DNA of 5,798 nt from Vampirovibrionales bacterium (GCA_021299615.1 JAJTHC010000252.1:1-5798); one strand, 5' to 3'. Numbered from the stretch's first letter, positions 1-4,658 are shown. Program-made: numbers and translations. The notes: generated by a model from the sequence alone, not told the origin.

Positions 1-1
1 A

Positions 2-187
2 GAAGCGATCAAGGCATTTCGCCAGTATGGTCAGTCTCGCCTCCATTATGATTCATCTTTTTTGAAGACAGCCCCTAATAAAGACTTTTTTAAACTCGAA
101 ATTGCTCATTATTTACATTTTGTTACAAGCATTTGTCAAAACATTTATAGAAGGGTCTGCAAAAGGGGCTTTACTCCCTCTCCCTAG
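2..187 (+). CDS. Possible 3' end of an upstream gene (partial)
   Basis: One frame is open from the left edge to a TAG at 185-187, about 61 codons, while the other two plus-strand frames stop within the first 65 bases. The peptide begins EAIKAFRQYGQSRLHYDSS and has a plausible mixed composition, but I recognise no family. The last dozen or so codons lie inside a repeat module (148-189) that recurs at 4246-4294, so the stop codon would be supplied by repeat DNA. The original gene may therefore have ended elsewhere, or this may be a chance open frame. The start lies outside the window. Confidence is low because the segment is short and has no recognisable domain. Confidence 0.3.
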   Translation, partial: EAIKAFRQYGQSRLHYDSSFLKTAPNKDFFKLEIAHYLHFVTSICQNIYRRVCKRGFTPSP

Positions 188-390
188 GGTGTATGGTTTC
201 GTATGATTGCGAAGATGTTCGAGGTATAGTATTTTAAATAATTTCCCCTACAGTGTCTATACTTTGTCGCTCGGGTTCTCGATCTGCTTATGTACGTTTG
301 TGTACACCTCGCCCATCTGCGAGTCTAGGCTCCTAGAATCCACCTATACGCTTTTCAATCGTTTAAATGGTATAAGTGGGAGGGAATAAG
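148..390. repeat. Intergenic repeat element, copy 1 (module B then module A)
   Basis: This gene-free stretch contains two segments that recur at 4158-4306. Module B (148-189, tagaagg, tctgc, ctccctaggg) matches 4246-4294. Module A (239-299) matches 4158-4220 and includes an identical 20-base core, ttgtcgctcgggttctcgat, at 264-283 and 4183-4202. The modules are in the same orientation in both copies but in swapped order. This copy also has internal symmetry: 209-225 is an imperfect inverted repeat of 306-322, and the pyrimidine-rich 170-185 roughly complements gtgggagggaataag at 376-390. No convincing protein is encoded here. The 60-codon frame at 207-389 lies wholly inside the repeat and has no visible ribosome binding site. 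Confidence 0.65.
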
Positions 391-424
391 TTAATTCGAA
401 CGCCTTCCCTTGAATTATTATGGC

Positions 425-452
425 TTGTTATTTTTTATGTTTGTCCTAAAAT
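425..452 (+). promoter_or_regulatory. Candidate sigma-70 type promoter for mreB-trmL
   Basis: A -35-like TTGTTA at 425-430 and a -10-like TAAAAT at 447-452 are separated by 16 bases. They sit in AT-rich DNA directly upstream of mreB. Transcription would start near 459, giving a leader of about 60 bases to the GTG at 518. The -35 box matches the consensus at four of six positions, so this is a reasonable but unproven call. Confidence 0.4.
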
Positions 453-501
453 AGACATATTCGTTTACGTATTTTCTCAATCTTATTGTGACGCACCCTG
501 C

Positions 502-507
502 AAGGAG
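502..507 (+). promoter_or_regulatory. Ribosome binding site that decides the mreB start
   Basis: AAGGAG lies 10 bases before the GTG at 518. The upstream in-frame GTG at 488 has only AT-rich sequence and no purine-rich motif before it. This favours 518 as the start and shortens the protein by ten residues. Confidence 0.7.
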
Positions 508-517
508 TCCCCCCATC

Positions 518-1606
518 GTGAAAGCTTTTAACTGGTTTAACTGGTTTGGAAATGGTCTAGAAACACAAGACTTAGGCATTGATTTAGGAACCGCAAACAC
601 CCTTATTTGTTCCACCAAAAAAGGCGTTGTGTTGCGTGAACCTTCTGTGGTTGCTGTGGATTCGAGTCAGTTGCCTCCGCAAGTGCTAGCTGTTGGGCTT
701 GAAGCTCGTGCGATGATGGGCAGAACACCCACGAATATTCGTGCCGTGCGTCCCTTGCGTGAAGGCGTCATTACCGATTTTGAGTGGGCGGAAGCCATGT
801 TGCGAGAGTTCATCACGAAAGTGACGGCTGGCAATAATAACGTTTTTACAGGGGCTTTAGGACGAGTGGTCGTGTGTGTGCCAAGCCAAGCCACGGAAGT
901 TGAGCGTCGAGCCGTCGGAGATGCCGCTTTTTCCGCCGATGCACGTCATGTCTATATTGTGGACGAACCCATGGCAGCCGCCATCGGGGCTGGCATGCCT
1001 GTCGACAAACCCACAGGATCTATGATCGTCGACATTGGTGGAGGCACTACGGAGATCGCTGTTTTGAGCTTAAACGGCATCGTGGTGAGAGACAGCCTGC
1101 GAATTGCGGGCGATCAAATGAACGAAGAATTGCAAGTGTATTTACGCACAGAACACAATCTTTCCATTGGGGAGCGTACGGCGGAAGACATTAAGCACAC
1201 CTTAGGGAGTGCTTCTGAAAACACGGTGGAAGCTGAAATGGATGTGCGTGGCATCAATTTGACGTCAGGCTTGCCAGCCACGGTAACGCTGACGACTTCA
1301 GAAATTCGTGAAACCTTGTTGCCTACCGTCAATAAAATCATTGATGCCATTAAAAGCACGCTTGCGATTACGCCTCCTGAAATGGCGGCGGATATTATGG
1401 ATCGTGGGATTATGCTCGCTGGTGGTGGAGCCTTGCTCGCTGGTTTGGACGAACTCATTCAAGAAGAAGTGCAGGTGCCTGTTTATGTGGCAGATGACCC
1501 CCTTTCTTGCGTGGTGATTGGAGCCGAGCGTATTTTGACGGATCCTGCGTATAAGAAGGTCTTGGAATTGACGGAATACGACGGTCGTGTTTCGGTGATG
1601 CGTTAG
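518..1606 (+). CDS. mreB: Rod shape-determining protein MreB (bacterial actin)
   Basis: MreB is an actin-fold ATPase that forms membrane-attached filaments and guides lateral cell-wall synthesis by the elongasome. With the GTG start at 518 the product is 362 residues, slightly longer than the usual 335-350. Actin-fold motifs appear in order: phosphate-1 DLGIDLGTANT (18-28), the connecting segment VVVCVPSQATEVERRAV (117-133), VDEPMAAAIGAG (148-159), phosphate-2 IVDIGGGTTEIAVLS (170-184), IGERTAEDIK (217-226) and the adenosine motif IMLAGGGALLAGLDELI (298-314). The family call is therefore secure. The N-terminus KAFNWFNWFGNGLE is rich in aromatic residues and probably serves as the membrane-binding amphipathic segment. 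An in-frame GTG at 488 would add ten residues but lacks a ribosome binding site. The next gene is trmL-like, 12 bases away, instead of the common mreC. Confidence 0.96.
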   Translation: MKAFNWFNWFGNGLETQDLGIDLGTANTLICSTKKGVVLREPSVVAVDSSQLPPQVLAVGLEARAMMGRTPTNIRAVRPLREGVITDFEWAEAMLREFITKVTAGNNNVFTGALGRVVVCVPSQATEVERRAVGDAAFSADARHVYIVDEPMAAAIGAGMPVDKPTGSMIVDIGGGTTEIAVLSLNGIVVRDSLRIAGDQMNEELQVYLRTEHNLSIGERTAEDIKHTLGSASENTVEAEMDVRGINLTSGLPATVTLTTSEIRETLLPTVNKIIDAIKSTLAITPPEMAADIMDRGIMLAGGGALLAGLDELIQEEVQVPVYVADDPLSCVVIGAERILTDPAYKKVLELTEYDGRVSVMR

Positions 1607-1618
1607 AATCTACGCACT

Positions 1619-2176
1619 ATGATGATGACCCAAGACATCAAATTGCAAATGTCTATGACGTCTGAAGAAAAGGCGTTATACCCCAGTCCTGCTACTTCTT
1701 CGGCGTATTTGCCAGCATCTAGCGGGGTAAGCATCGTGTTGGTTGAACCGCAAATACCTCAAAACACGGGCAATATCATGCGATTGGCGGCGTGTACAGG
1801 ATCTAAACTCTATTTGGTGGGACATCTAGGCTTTCGCTTGGACGACAAGGGTTTACGCCGATCTGCCATGGATTATGAGGATGTCGTGCAACCGACGCAT
1901 CACTACGAGTTTCAAGCCGTTTTGGATGAGCATCCGCCCGAAACGCCGTTGTTTTACTTGAGTGCGAAAGCTGAAAAAAGCTTGTGGGACGTGGATTTTC
2001 CGCCTAATGCCCTATTGGTTTTTGGCAGTGAAACCAAGGGATTGCCCGCTTCTTTTGTGAAAAGCCAGCAGGCTCATGCGATTCGTATTCCGATGGTGGA
2101 AGGCGTGCGGAGTCATAATTTGTCGAACTCGGTCGCAATTGTGTTGTATGAGTTCTTGCGTCAATCTCAAAATTAA
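1619..2176 (+). CDS. trmL: tRNA (cytidine/uridine-2'-O-)-methyltransferase, TrmL/SpoU (SPOUT) family
   Basis: TrmL uses S-adenosylmethionine to methylate the 2'-OH of the wobble nucleotide (position 34) of certain leucine tRNAs. The 185-residue frame carries the three SPOUT motifs of this family: EPQIPQNTGNIMRLA (43-57), LLVFGSETKGLP (132-143) and IRIPMVEGVRSHNLSNS (155-171), followed by VAIVLYEFLRQ. The last two form the knotted cofactor site. The pattern closely follows E. coli TrmL (EPEIPPNTGNI, GPETRGLP, RSMNLSN). The conserved domain starts near residue 37, so about 36 residues precede the usual N-terminus. Other in-frame ATGs are at 1622, 1625, 1649 and 1655. None has a clear ribosome binding site, so the start is uncertain. 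Translation may be coupled to mreB, whose stop is 12 bases upstream. Substrate specificity is inferred from the family. Confidence 0.9.
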   Translation: MMMTQDIKLQMSMTSEEKALYPSPATSSAYLPASSGVSIVLVEPQIPQNTGNIMRLAACTGSKLYLVGHLGFRLDDKGLRRSAMDYEDVVQPTHHYEFQAVLDEHPPETPLFYLSAKAEKSLWDVDFPPNALLVFGSETKGLPASFVKSQQAHAIRIPMVEGVRSHNLSNSVAIVLYEFLRQSQN

Positions 2177-2346
2177 CGGTATTTCCGACACACGAAATTC
2201 GATTTTCGACACACAAAACCCCTGTTTTCGACACACAGAACCCCCGTTTTCGGCACACAGAATCCCCATTTCTGACACACAGAACCCTCATTTTTGGCAC
2301 ACGAAACCCCCATTTCTGACACACAGAACCCTCATTTTTGGCACAC
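2177..2346. repeat. 22-base tandem repeat array, eight units
   Basis: The motif gacacac or ggcacac starts at 2187, 2208, 2230, 2252, 2274, 2296, 2318 and 2340. The spacing is 22 bases throughout, except 21 for the first step. A typical unit is cccccgttttcgacacacagaa. Units 5-6 and 7-8 share an uninterrupted identical stretch of about 39 bases, showing a recent duplication of a 44-base pair of units. The array starts directly after the trmL stop (TAA 2174-2176). The period is not a multiple of three and most units lack stops, so long open frames cross it on both strands. I regard those as artefacts. Confidence 0.93.
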
Positions 2347-2369
2347 AATTGAATAGGAAAATGGTTTTT

Positions 2370-2437
2370 GTCATCTTGAGCGGAGTAAAAGATCTCTTCC
2401 CTATTTTGGAAGATCCTTCACATGCGTTCAGGATGAC
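2370..2437. repeat. Long imperfect intergenic palindrome (TCATCCTGAGC-type)
   Basis: The arm at 2370-2395 (gtcatcttgagcgg to agatct) is an imperfect inverted copy of 2411-2437 (agatccttcac to caggatgac). The 15 bases at 2396-2410 form the loop. From memory, intergenic palindromes with TCATCCTGAGC...GAAGGATCT arms recur in many unrelated bacterial genomes. The element lies downstream of trmL and could fold in RNA on either strand. No clear T-run follows, so a terminator role is only possible. The neighbouring bases to about 2470 contain a small AAAGAA/TTCTTT inverted repeat. Confidence 0.8.
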
Positions 2438-2507
2438 GTGTTTGATTTTCAAAGAACCACTCTTCTTTAGTATGACACCTTTTCAAGCTTCTTAACAGTG
2501 CTCAAAG

Positions 2508-2538
2508 TAGACGTTTTTCAATAAACGCCTTCCGTCTA
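2508..2538. repeat. Small nested inverted repeat
   Basis: TAGACG (2508-2513) pairs with CGTCTA (2533-2538), and inside it CGTTT (2512-2516) pairs with AAACG (2523-2527). It lies about 50 bases upstream of the promoter of the 70-codon gene. It may be structural or an operator, or it may be chance. No function can be assigned. Confidence 0.3.
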
Positions 2539-2565
2539 TTCAGGGGGATTCTTGAAAATTTAATA

Positions 2566-2592
2566 TTTACAAATACAAAAATGTGATATACT
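2566..2592 (+). promoter_or_regulatory. Candidate promoter with extended -10 for the 70-codon gene
   Basis: TATACT at 2587-2592 is preceded by TG plus one base (TGATATACT), which makes an extended -10. TTTACA at 2566-2571 is a -35-like box 15 bases upstream, slightly short of the ideal spacing. The surrounding DNA is AT-rich. Transcription would begin near 2599, about 95 bases before the ATG at 2694. Confidence 0.55.
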
Positions 2593-2607
2593 CTATTTAG
2601 TTCAAGA

Positions 2608-2628
2608 GGTGAAGTATTTCACTTCACC
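2608..2628 (+). promoter_or_regulatory. Perfect 8-bp hairpin at the 5' end of the predicted leader
   Basis: GGTGAAGT (2608-2615) and ACTTCACC (2621-2628) are perfect complements around the loop ATTTC. A second symmetry overlaps it: GTGAA (2609-2613), four bases, TTCAC (2618-2622). The site starts about nine bases after the predicted transcription start. It could be an mRNA-stabilising 5' stem-loop or a repressor operator. The sequence alone does not distinguish them. Confidence 0.5.
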
Positions 2629-2693
2629 GATCAACCCCTTTTCTACTTTTGATTTCTACCCTATAAAACACACATAGCTTGGAGAACACCGTC

Positions 2694-2906
2694 ATGCGTC
2701 AATTGGTCACCCCTTATTCCACCCATCCCCATAACACGTTTAGCCCAGCAAACGAACAAGCCCCTTCCAGTACAAAACCTGCGGTGCCTCAAACCGTTAT
2801 GAACAGTACGCCGAAGGGTACGGGTGTTACGAATGTCTTTGATTACTACCAACAACGTCCCTATGCCAGCTCATGGATGCATGGTAGCGAGATTTTTTAC
2901 AGCTAA
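2694..2906 (+). CDS. Small orphan protein, 70 residues, polar and proline/serine/threonine-rich
   Basis: I do not recognise a family. The ATG at 2694 has GGAG at 2681-2684, nine bases upstream. An in-frame TTG at 2679 overlaps that site and is an unlikely start. The protein begins MRQLVTPYSTHPHNTFSPAN. Residues 1-45 are rich in P, S, T, N and Q and look disordered. The C-terminus is aromatic (NVFDYYQQRPYASSWMHGS). There is no signal peptide, membrane segment or cysteine. What supports a real gene is its setting: its own extended -10 promoter, a leader hairpin, a good ribosome binding site and a strong terminator 20 bases after the stop, forming one compact unit of roughly 360 bases. A dual-function RNA is an alternative. 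The function is unknown. Confidence 0.72.
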   Translation: MRQLVTPYSTHPHNTFSPANEQAPSSTKPAVPQTVMNSTPKGTGVTNVFDYYQQRPYASSWMHGSEIFYS

Positions 2907-2925
2907 ACAGACATTTAACCTATTT

Positions 2926-2963
2926 AAGCCCTTCAAGGAAATTTGTTCCTTGAAGGGCTTTTG
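2926..2963 (+). terminator. Strong intrinsic terminator after the 70-codon gene
   Basis: AAGCCCTTCAAGGAA (2926-2940) and TTCCTTGAAGGGCTT (2946-2960) form a perfect 15-bp stem with the five-base loop ATTTG. The stem runs into a short, interrupted T tract (CTTTTGTCAATTT). It lies 20 bases past the TAA at 2904-2906. The mirror strand has less A/T structure, so I assign it to the plus strand. Confidence 0.88.
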
Positions 2964-2975
2964 TCAATTTAGGGC

Positions 2976-3003
2976 TAGACAATTCTTGTTTAAGAGCTAG
3001 AAT
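2976..3003 (+). promoter_or_regulatory. Candidate promoter for the 247-codon gene
   Basis: TAGACA (2976-2981) and TAGAAT (2998-3003) each match the -35 and -10 consensus at five of six positions, with a 16-base spacer. They follow directly after the upstream terminator. The start of transcription would be near 3010, 40 bases before the ATG. An inverted repeat, CAATTCT (2980-2986) and AGAATTG (2999-3005), overlaps both boxes and could be an operator. Confidence 0.45.
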
Positions 3004-3049
3004 TGAGGTTGTTCCCCAATCTTTTAATTAAATGGTTTAATCTTTACTT

Positions 3050-3793
3050 ATGAAAATGCTACCTACTTTGCGTGATGCCTCCATCACACCGCAAAATCTT
3101 TCAAAAAACCATTTGAAACAACGCAATGGAGCGGAACTCACTTTTAAACTCGAACCAAACAGGAGGTTATTACCTTTGCCAGAAGAAATAGATTTCTCGC
3201 TCTGTCAGAAGGTTACAGAGATGAAAAAATTCATTGAAAGATCCTCCATGAGATCAGATGTTAATGCTTGGGCAGACATACCCGTGATTGAACAATTGCG
3301 TAATTGTATGGCTCATCTAAAAGGTCAAAACCATTCTTTTGATTTGGATCCTTTCTATCCATTGCTTCGACAATATGGTACCCCTCAACTTGTGCCTGCT
3401 CACCAAGATTTGCGTCGAACAAACCAACTGGTTTTTTGGAACCTTGAGCAGTTGCTGAAGGACAAGCTAAAATTTCAAGGGACTGTAAGTCACTTTTTAT
3501 CTATGGGAACGAAGACCACTCATTTTTTAGCAAAAACAGAAGCTCCTGCATCTATTACGTCGCTGGGAATGCTTTATAAGGGAGTGAAAACTTATTTTGG
3601 CGATGGAAAAATTATCAATCGTACTTATTCGCCGATTGAATTCGCTTATAATTTTACATATCCGTCTATACAACCCCAAAAAATAAATCGAGTGCTTCCA
3701 AATGAAAAGCAAGAAAAAGAGATTGAGGCTACCATAATAGAAATAGAAGCACTAATCAAGGCAAAAACGATTAAAAATAGTAGCCTAAAATAA
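3050..3793 (+). CDS. Hypothetical protein, 247 residues, no recognised family
   Basis: I recognise no domain. The protein begins MKMLPTLRDASITPQNLSKN and is soluble and basic, with no signal peptide or membrane segment. Residues 45-110 look helical (EEIDFSLCQKVTEMKKFIE, IPVIEQLRNCMAHLKGQ). A middle region has DPFYPLLRQYGTPQLVP and NQLVFWNLEQLLKDKLKFQG. The C-terminal 35 residues (NEKQEKEIEATIIEIEALI) are charged and suit a coiled coil. The ATG at 3050 has no clear ribosome binding site, and a second in-frame ATG lies at 3056. The coding sequence is visibly richer in A and T than mreB or trmL, which could mean recent acquisition or relaxed selection. Its 3' end overlaps the convergent secG gene by 23 bases. 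It has its own candidate promoter at 2976-3003. The length of the open frame supports a real gene, but the function is unknown. Confidence 0.72.
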   Translation: MKMLPTLRDASITPQNLSKNHLKQRNGAELTFKLEPNRRLLPLPEEIDFSLCQKVTEMKKFIERSSMRSDVNAWADIPVIEQLRNCMAHLKGQNHSFDLDPFYPLLRQYGTPQLVPAHQDLRRTNQLVFWNLEQLLKDKLKFQGTVSHFLSMGTKTTHFLAKTEAPASITSLGMLYKGVKTYFGDGKIINRTYSPIEFAYNFTYPSIQPQKINRVLPNEKQEKEIEATIIEIEALIKAKTIKNSSLK

Positions 3794-3998
3794 AAGACAC
3801 CACAAAAAAGACAATCGCCGAGTATTTGGTGAGGCTGTTCAGCGTGCTTTCAGTGCCTCGTTGGGTGGCAAAGCTGGTTGTCATACCGCCCATAATGCCT
3901 GCCCCGTCGCTTTTTGGGGAATGTAACAAGACCAACAAAACGATGAAAACGCCACTAATAGCTTGAAGAATGAGTAAAGCGATATTAATCCACGACAT
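3771..3998 (-). CDS. secG: Preprotein translocase subunit SecG
   Basis: SecG is the small third subunit of the SecYEG channel in the cytoplasmic membrane and assists SecA-driven export. The 75-residue product has the family layout: TM1 at about 5-25 (NIALLILQAISGVFIVLLVLL), a cytoplasmic loop with HSPKSDGAGIMGG (26-38), then TLNSLTKYSA leading into TM2 at about 60-74. The loop resembles the cyanobacterial form LLHSPKGDG more than the proteobacterial one, giving the window's best lineage hint. The start is firm because AAGGAG (4005-4010, minus strand) lies six bases before the ATG. The 3' end overlaps the convergent orphan gene by 23 bases. An extended -10 element lies about 110 bases upstream. 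ebfC is upstream on the same strand, separated by about 320 bases of repeat-bearing DNA, so the two are probably transcribed separately. Confidence 0.93.
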   Translation of the reverse strand: MSWINIALLILQAISGVFIVLLVLLHSPKSDGAGIMGGMTTSFATQRGTESTLNSLTKYSAIVFFVVSFILGYYF

Positions 3999-4004
3999 AT
4001 TTAG

Positions 4005-4010
4005 CTCCTT
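4005..4010 (-). promoter_or_regulatory. Ribosome binding site of secG
   Basis: On the minus strand this reads AAGGAG, six bases before the ATG at 3998. It is a near-ideal site and confirms the secG start. Confidence 0.85.
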
Positions 4011-4053
4011 ACTTAATCATATTGATAGTATTCAATAAATGAAACAGGCTATG

Positions 4054-4081
4054 AGGCTATTCTTGAAGCCTAATTTTTTTT
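4054..4081 (+). terminator. Weak plus-strand terminator-like hairpin upstream of secG
   Basis: AGGCT (4054-4058) and AGCCT (4067-4071) flank an eight-base loop and are followed by AA and eight T residues to 4081. It could stop plus-strand transcripts that run through the orphan gene and across secG antisense. The stem is only five base pairs. On the other strand the same bases lie in the secG leader, where the hairpin could also form. Confidence 0.4.
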
Positions 4082-4107
4082 ATCTGTCGGATACTATGAT
4101 TACCCTT

Positions 4108-4116
4108 ACTATAGCA
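4108..4116 (-). promoter_or_regulatory. Candidate extended -10 promoter for secG
   Basis: On the minus strand this reads TGCTATAGT, an extended -10 (TG, one base, TATAGT). I see no good -35 box at the expected distance. The predicted transcript would start near 4101, with a leader of about 100 bases before the secG ATG. The nearby inverted repeat ATTGA/TCAAT (4021-4036) would lie in that leader. Confidence 0.35.
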
Positions 4117-4157
4117 TGAATCTGTATAAATGGATTTTCCTCATATAGCCAAGTTTA

Positions 4158-4306
4158 TAATTTCCTATGCAGTGTCTCTTCGTTGTCGCTCGGGTTCTCG
4201 ATGTGCTTATGATCGTTTATGTATAGCAGAATTTAGAGTGTTCTGTAGAAGGCTCTGCGAAAGTCTATTTTGTCTTATTCCTCCTCCCTAAGGGAGGAGG
4301 AATAAG
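4158..4306. repeat. Intergenic repeat element, copy 2 (module A then module B)
   Basis: This is the second copy of the repeat material at 148-390. Module A (4158-4220) shares with 239-299 the start taatttcc, cagtgtct, the identical 20-base core at 4183-4202, tgcttatg and cgttt. Module B (4246-4294) shares tagaagg, ctctgc, aaag and ctccct-aggg with 148-189. Here B follows A. Module B ends in a complete palindrome (4274-4306). The element fills most of the gene-free stretch between secG and ebfC. No protein is encoded in it. Confidence 0.65.
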
Positions 4307-4312
4307 AACAAA
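4268..4312 (-). terminator. Near-perfect hairpin just past the ebfC stop
   Basis: CTTATTCCTCCTCCCT (4274-4289) and AGGGAGGAGGAATAAG (4291-4306) are perfect complements around one base, giving a 15-bp stem with a TAA loop in practice. TTTGT and ACAAA extend it by about five pairs past a one-base bulge. It begins nine bases after the ebfC stop on the minus strand, the right place for a terminator or a 3'-end-protecting stem. No T tract follows on either strand, so it is not a textbook intrinsic terminator. It also belongs to repeat module B. Confidence 0.6.
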
Positions 4313-4321
4313 CCGTCAAAC

Positions 4322-4636
4322 CTACATACCAGGTAATTTAAGCCCAGGAATGTTCAAGCCCTTGGTCAAAGCACCCATTTTGTCTTGTGTTTGCGACATA
4401 ATGGATTGCGTCAAGGCTTCTAACGCTTCGGCAACCAAAGCACTTGTGCCAGAGCTGTTGGCATCAGGGGCGATGTCGACTTTCCAGTCTTCAAATTTGC
4501 CTGTGCAAGAAATGGTGACTTGTCCGTTTTTGGAACGACCTTCAAAACGTGTGGATGCCAATTCGTCTTGGATTTTTACCATTTGGTCTTGCATTTTTTT
4601 CGCTTGACTCATCATTTTAGCCATATCAAACATCAT
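4322..4636 (-). CDS. ebfC: Nucleoid-associated protein, YbaB/EbfC family
   Basis: YbaB/EbfC proteins are small dimeric DNA-binding proteins that associate with the nucleoid and have been linked to gene regulation and DNA repair. Starting at the ATG at 4636 gives 104 residues, the family's usual size. The fold is readable: an N-terminal Met-rich helix FDMAKMMSQAKKMQDQM (3-19) continuing through KIQDELA, then a beta region with FEGRSKNGQVTISCTGKFED (31-50), WKVDIAPDA, a long second helix from about 65 to 92, and the glycine/proline tail GLNIPGLKLPGM. An upstream in-frame ATG at 4651 would add MEMPL, but the GGAG at 4646-4649 overlaps it and sits nine bases before 4636. In many bacteria ybaB lies between dnaX and recR. 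Neither is present here. The gene is divergent from the membrane protein at 4767. Confidence 0.92.
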   Translation of the reverse strand: MMFDMAKMMSQAKKMQDQMVKIQDELASTRFEGRSKNGQVTISCTGKFEDWKVDIAPDANSSGTSALVAEALEALTQSIMSQTQDKMGALTKGLNIPGLKLPGM

Positions 4637-4645
4637 AAGGGGCAT

Positions 4646-4649
4646 CTCC
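4646..4649 (-). promoter_or_regulatory. Ribosome binding site that decides the ebfC start
   Basis: GGAG on the minus strand lies nine bases before the ATG at 4636 and within the codons of the alternative start at 4651. This favours the shorter protein, which also matches the family's usual N-terminus. Confidence 0.65.
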
Positions 4650-4658
4650 ATTTAATTG

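Noticed and set aside
207..389. 60-codon plus-strand gene upstream of mreB
   Set aside because: It lies entirely within the repeat element, lacks a ribosome binding site and has no counterpart in the second repeat copy.
1114..1458. 114-codon minus-strand gene inside mreB
   Set aside because: It is a shadow of the conserved mreB coding sequence. Its peptide is low-complexity and has no ribosome binding site.
2177..2346. CRISPR array
   Set aside because: The 22-base units are contiguous, with no unique spacers between them, and no cas gene is in view.
2004..2495. Long open frames on both strands across the tandem repeat, giving Cys-rich or His/Pro-rich repeat proteins
   Set aside because: They overlap the 3' end of trmL and result from a stop-poor 22-base unit read in shifting frames. 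None has a ribosome binding site or a domain.
3999..4321. tRNA gene next to secG
   Set aside because: A tRNA gene follows secG in some bacteria, but no cloverleaf or CCA-type acceptor end is visible here. The stretch is repeat and leader sequence.
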